Assembly (NCBI RefSeq): GCF_928381705.1
Contig: NZ_CAKMSR010000004.1
Coordinates: 1-64,000 of the forward strand
From: Rothia nasimurium
GTDB taxonomy: Bacteria > Actinomycetota > Actinomycetes > Actinomycetales > Micrococcaceae
Length of the DNA stretch: 64,000 nucleotides
Reading direction: 5' to 3'
Made by a program: the position numbers and the translations under genes. Each line of letters opens with the position of its first letter. Within the stretch, counting starts at the first letter, position 1. Of the stretch, positions 62,799-64,000 are shown piece after piece. The notes beneath the pieces were generated by a model. It saw only the letters and a program-made list of their open reading frames with translations, was not told where the DNA came from and did not search any database.

Positions 62799-63056
62799 CT
62801 AATCCTTGTTCCTGCCGATGTTCTTCTGTAGATATTCGAACCAGCCAAAAAAATTGAGCGCTAGTACGCAGGGTATTACATAGAGCAAGAGCCCTGTCCA
62901 GGAGAAGGTTATGTCCTCAGTGCTGTTTCTGACCAAGAGGTCTATGTTGAACTGGAGTCGTAGGAAGTAGATGAAAAGTCCTAGTGCTAGCCCAAAAATG
63001 TTCAATGGAACAAGGTGTTTCCAGAGGGTATCTTTCGAACGGGTTGTATTGCTCAT
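62799..63056 (-). CDS. Small two-helix membrane protein, unknown
   Basis: An 85-residue protein with two hydrophobic segments (LNIFGLALGLFIYFLRL, ~18-34, and WTGLLLYVIPCVLALNFFGW, ~53-72) and a basic end (LQKNIGRNKD). I do not recognise the family. Its ATG directly abuts the stop of the preceding frame (TAA-ATG), implying translational coupling. Codon use and base composition are AT-rich compared with the chromosome left of 62.3 kb. A terminator follows it. It could be an immunity- or holin-like peptide, but nothing in the sequence proves that. Confidence 0.55.
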   Translation of the reverse strand: MSNTTRSKDTLWKHLVPLNIFGLALGLFIYFLRLQFNIDLLVRNSTEDITFSWTGLLLYVIPCVLALNFFGWFEYLQKNIGRNKD

Positions 63057-63248
63057 TTATACTCTCAGATCTTTGCAAGCGTTGACGATAGCCGTGTAGC
63101 TTATGACACGTCCAAGGAGAAAACTCATTTCTTTGCCCCATCTTTCTGTAACTATGTCTTGCGTATTTTATTGGTCTTGGTTATTGAGGATTTCGCTCAT
63201 TCCTTGTGCAAACTCGGTAACTCCACCTATTAAAAACGTAAGCCTCAA
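63057..63248 (-). pseudogene. Interrupted small frame upstream of the membrane-protein gene
   Basis: One frame carries two coding-like stretches split by a TAA at 63170-63168: FLIGGVTEFAQGMSEILNNQDQ in outline before it and DIVTERWGKEMSFLLGRVISY onward after it, ending in the TAA at 63059-63057 that touches the next ATG. A possible TTG start is at 63248, and an internal ATG at 63128 would give a 23-residue peptide. It may be a damaged gene or two tiny coupled peptides. Confidence 0.35.
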
Positions 63249-63279
63249 GAGTAAACGTCCTTGATGAAATCAGGGAAGG

Positions 63280-63429
63280 CTAGTTGTCTAGAGGTTCACT
63301 AGCATCGTGCTCATTGAGTACTTTGATAGTTGCTGCAACCGTGGTAGCTGTCAGTACTGAGATGCTTGCGCTCGCTGCCACCAGGGTTGTGGCTATCGGG
63401 GTAATTAAATGTCTGGAATTCATCACCAT
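63280..63429 (-). CDS. 49-residue single-helix membrane peptide
   Basis: Starts MVMNSRHLITPIATTLV and ends EHDASEPLDN, with one long hydrophobic helix (~9-36) rich in Ala, Thr and Val. The ATG at 63429 has a good Shine-Dalgarno (GGAAAGGTG, four bases before), and TGCTACACT at 63456-63448 is an extended -10. These signals argue it is translated. Family unknown. It precedes, on the same strand, the interrupted frame and the two-helix membrane protein, so the three may form a small operon. Confidence 0.55.
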   Translation of the reverse strand: MVMNSRHLITPIATTLVAASASISVLTATTVAATIKVLNEHDASEPLDN

Positions 63430-63709
63430 CGTTCACCTTTCCGCTTTAGTGTAGCAAAAATCTGTTTGTTTTTACCCACCCTTTTTTAGGTTGCATGATT
63501 GTGACGAAGGGTTGAGTTTCATTGTTTGAGCAGGTTCGTGACTTGAGTTGAACTTTTGTGATGTAAAACTTATTAAAAATTTAAATAATTAATGTGTGCA
63601 GTCGTACCTGAAATGCTTTACCGTGATACTTTTTAGTGTCACTCATTCGCGCCAGCTTTGGGCTCGCACCCCGTGAAGGCTGGCCATCACTGCAAGAGGA
63701 GCAACAAGT
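63430..63709. other. AT-rich intergenic stretch
   Basis: No protein-coding frame is supported. It holds the minus-strand promoter of the 49-residue peptide, an AT-rich run around 63570-63595, and near the right end a possible hairpin GCCAGCTTT...AAGGCTGGC (63652-63685 region) in the leader of the Tat-signal gene. Confidence 0.5.
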
Positions 63710-63942
63710 ATGACTGTTGCCAATAGAAGAACCCTAACTCGCGGAGCTCTCTGGGCTGCGCCCGTCCTCCTGGCATCTGCTACGATTCCTGCCTATGCTG
63801 CCTCCCAGCTGGGAACCGCAAAGACAACCGCAGGCAAGTACTACCATATGGTTTCCACGACAACTCGACCACCGTCATGACCTATTTCGATGCCAACGGC
63901 AAGCAGACCTTCACCAAGAACACAGGTCCTTCCGGTATCTAG
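63710..63942 (+). pseudogene. Frameshifted small Tat-exported protein
   Basis: Starts with AGAGGAG Shine-Dalgarno and ATG 63710. The N-terminus is a clear Tat signal (NRRTLTRGALWAAPVLLASA, then PAYAAS as cleavage region). Reading continues QLGTAKTTAGKYY and then stops at TGA 63878-63880 (56 residues). From about 63841 a second frame continues in coding-like fashion, PYGFHDNSTTVMTYFDANGK and on to NTGPSGI and TAG at 63940-63942. The most likely original product is a secreted protein of ~77 residues broken by a one-base shift near 63838-63848; a sequencing error is also possible. This signal type is common in Micrococcaceae secreted proteins. Confidence 0.6.
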
Positions 63943-64000
63943 GTAGGCATTGCCTATCGTTAACTAGCTGTACACTGTGAGGGTGCTGAATTCTTCTTGG

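Noticed and set aside
62917..63141. Minus-strand frame of 74 codons overlapping the small membrane-protein gene
   Set aside because: The overlapping frame at 62799-63056 has two clear hydrophobic helices and a terminator; this one has no Shine-Dalgarno and an unlike-protein composition.
63015..63233. Plus-strand frame of 72 codons in the AT-rich tail
   Set aside because: Starts at GTG inside the opposite small gene with no ribosome site; the minus strand has the better coding signals.

Overview
The window is a chromosomal segment of a high-GC actinobacterium, most like the Micrococcaceae (a Rothia-type genome). Support comes from C/G-ended codons, GTG and TTG starts, several probably leaderless genes, the coproporphyrin branch of heme synthesis (HemQ), small actinobacterial families (DUF3117, DUF3107), a mycothiol-type deacetylase, and gene order that repeatedly follows Mycobacterium (mshB-fdxA-dapC, dapD/dapE, O-methyltransferase-tatB-mrp-CBS protein, TetR-DUF3107-DEAD helicase, adnA-adnB, nudC-uvrD2-Zincin_2-PDZ/Lon-UPF0182). 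The genus is an inference.

Layout. 0.1-10.3 kb: mycothiol deacetylase fused to a membrane domain, ferredoxin, three genes of lysine/diaminopimelate synthesis (dapC, dapD, dapE), citrate synthase, galE and a wall-anchored nucleotidase. 10.4-13.7 kb: a gluABCD-type amino-acid ABC transporter operon behind a palindrome-rich control region. 13.9-24.4 kb: small DivIVA protein, mannosyltransferase-like membrane protein, DUF3117, O-methyltransferase, TatB, the CBS-DUF1003-Mrp operon, a stress-protein-like gene, PepP and a PHP phosphatase. 24.7-31.1 kb: GH13 alpha-glucosidase, GuaB1, DEAD-box helicase, DUF3107 and TetR. 31.1-41.9 kb: a nearly complete heme cluster, hemA on one strand and hemE-hemY-hemQ-hemH-hemC-hemD-hemB-hemL on the other. 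It covers the route from glutamyl-tRNA to coproheme and heme. 42-56.3 kb: ThrE-type exporter, a DnaQ-like exonuclease, the AdnAB helicase-nuclease pair, a kinase-like protein, NudC, UvrD2 and a YgjP-like metallopeptidase. 56.3-62.2 kb: Zincin_2 protein, PDZ/Lon protease and a UPF0182 membrane protein.

At 62.3 kb an initiator tRNA-Met with its own promoter and terminator marks a sharp change. The last 1.6 kb are AT-rich and hold short or damaged genes: an HTH regulator without a normal start codon running antisense into the tRNA, two small membrane-peptide genes, an interrupted frame, and a frameshifted Tat-exported peptide. It looks like the edge of an accessory region.

The most unusual pattern is a family of long dispersed imperfect palindromes. 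Four copies in two orientations lie between genes (24.5, 37.4, 37.6 and 42.0 kb). They share conserved tags, but their outer arms differ from copy to copy while still pairing. Also notable are a strand-symmetric octamer (GCGTCCGC/GCGGACGC) that seems over-represented in several reading frames, and a recurring TANNNT-N6-8-start-codon layout that suggests leaderless transcripts.
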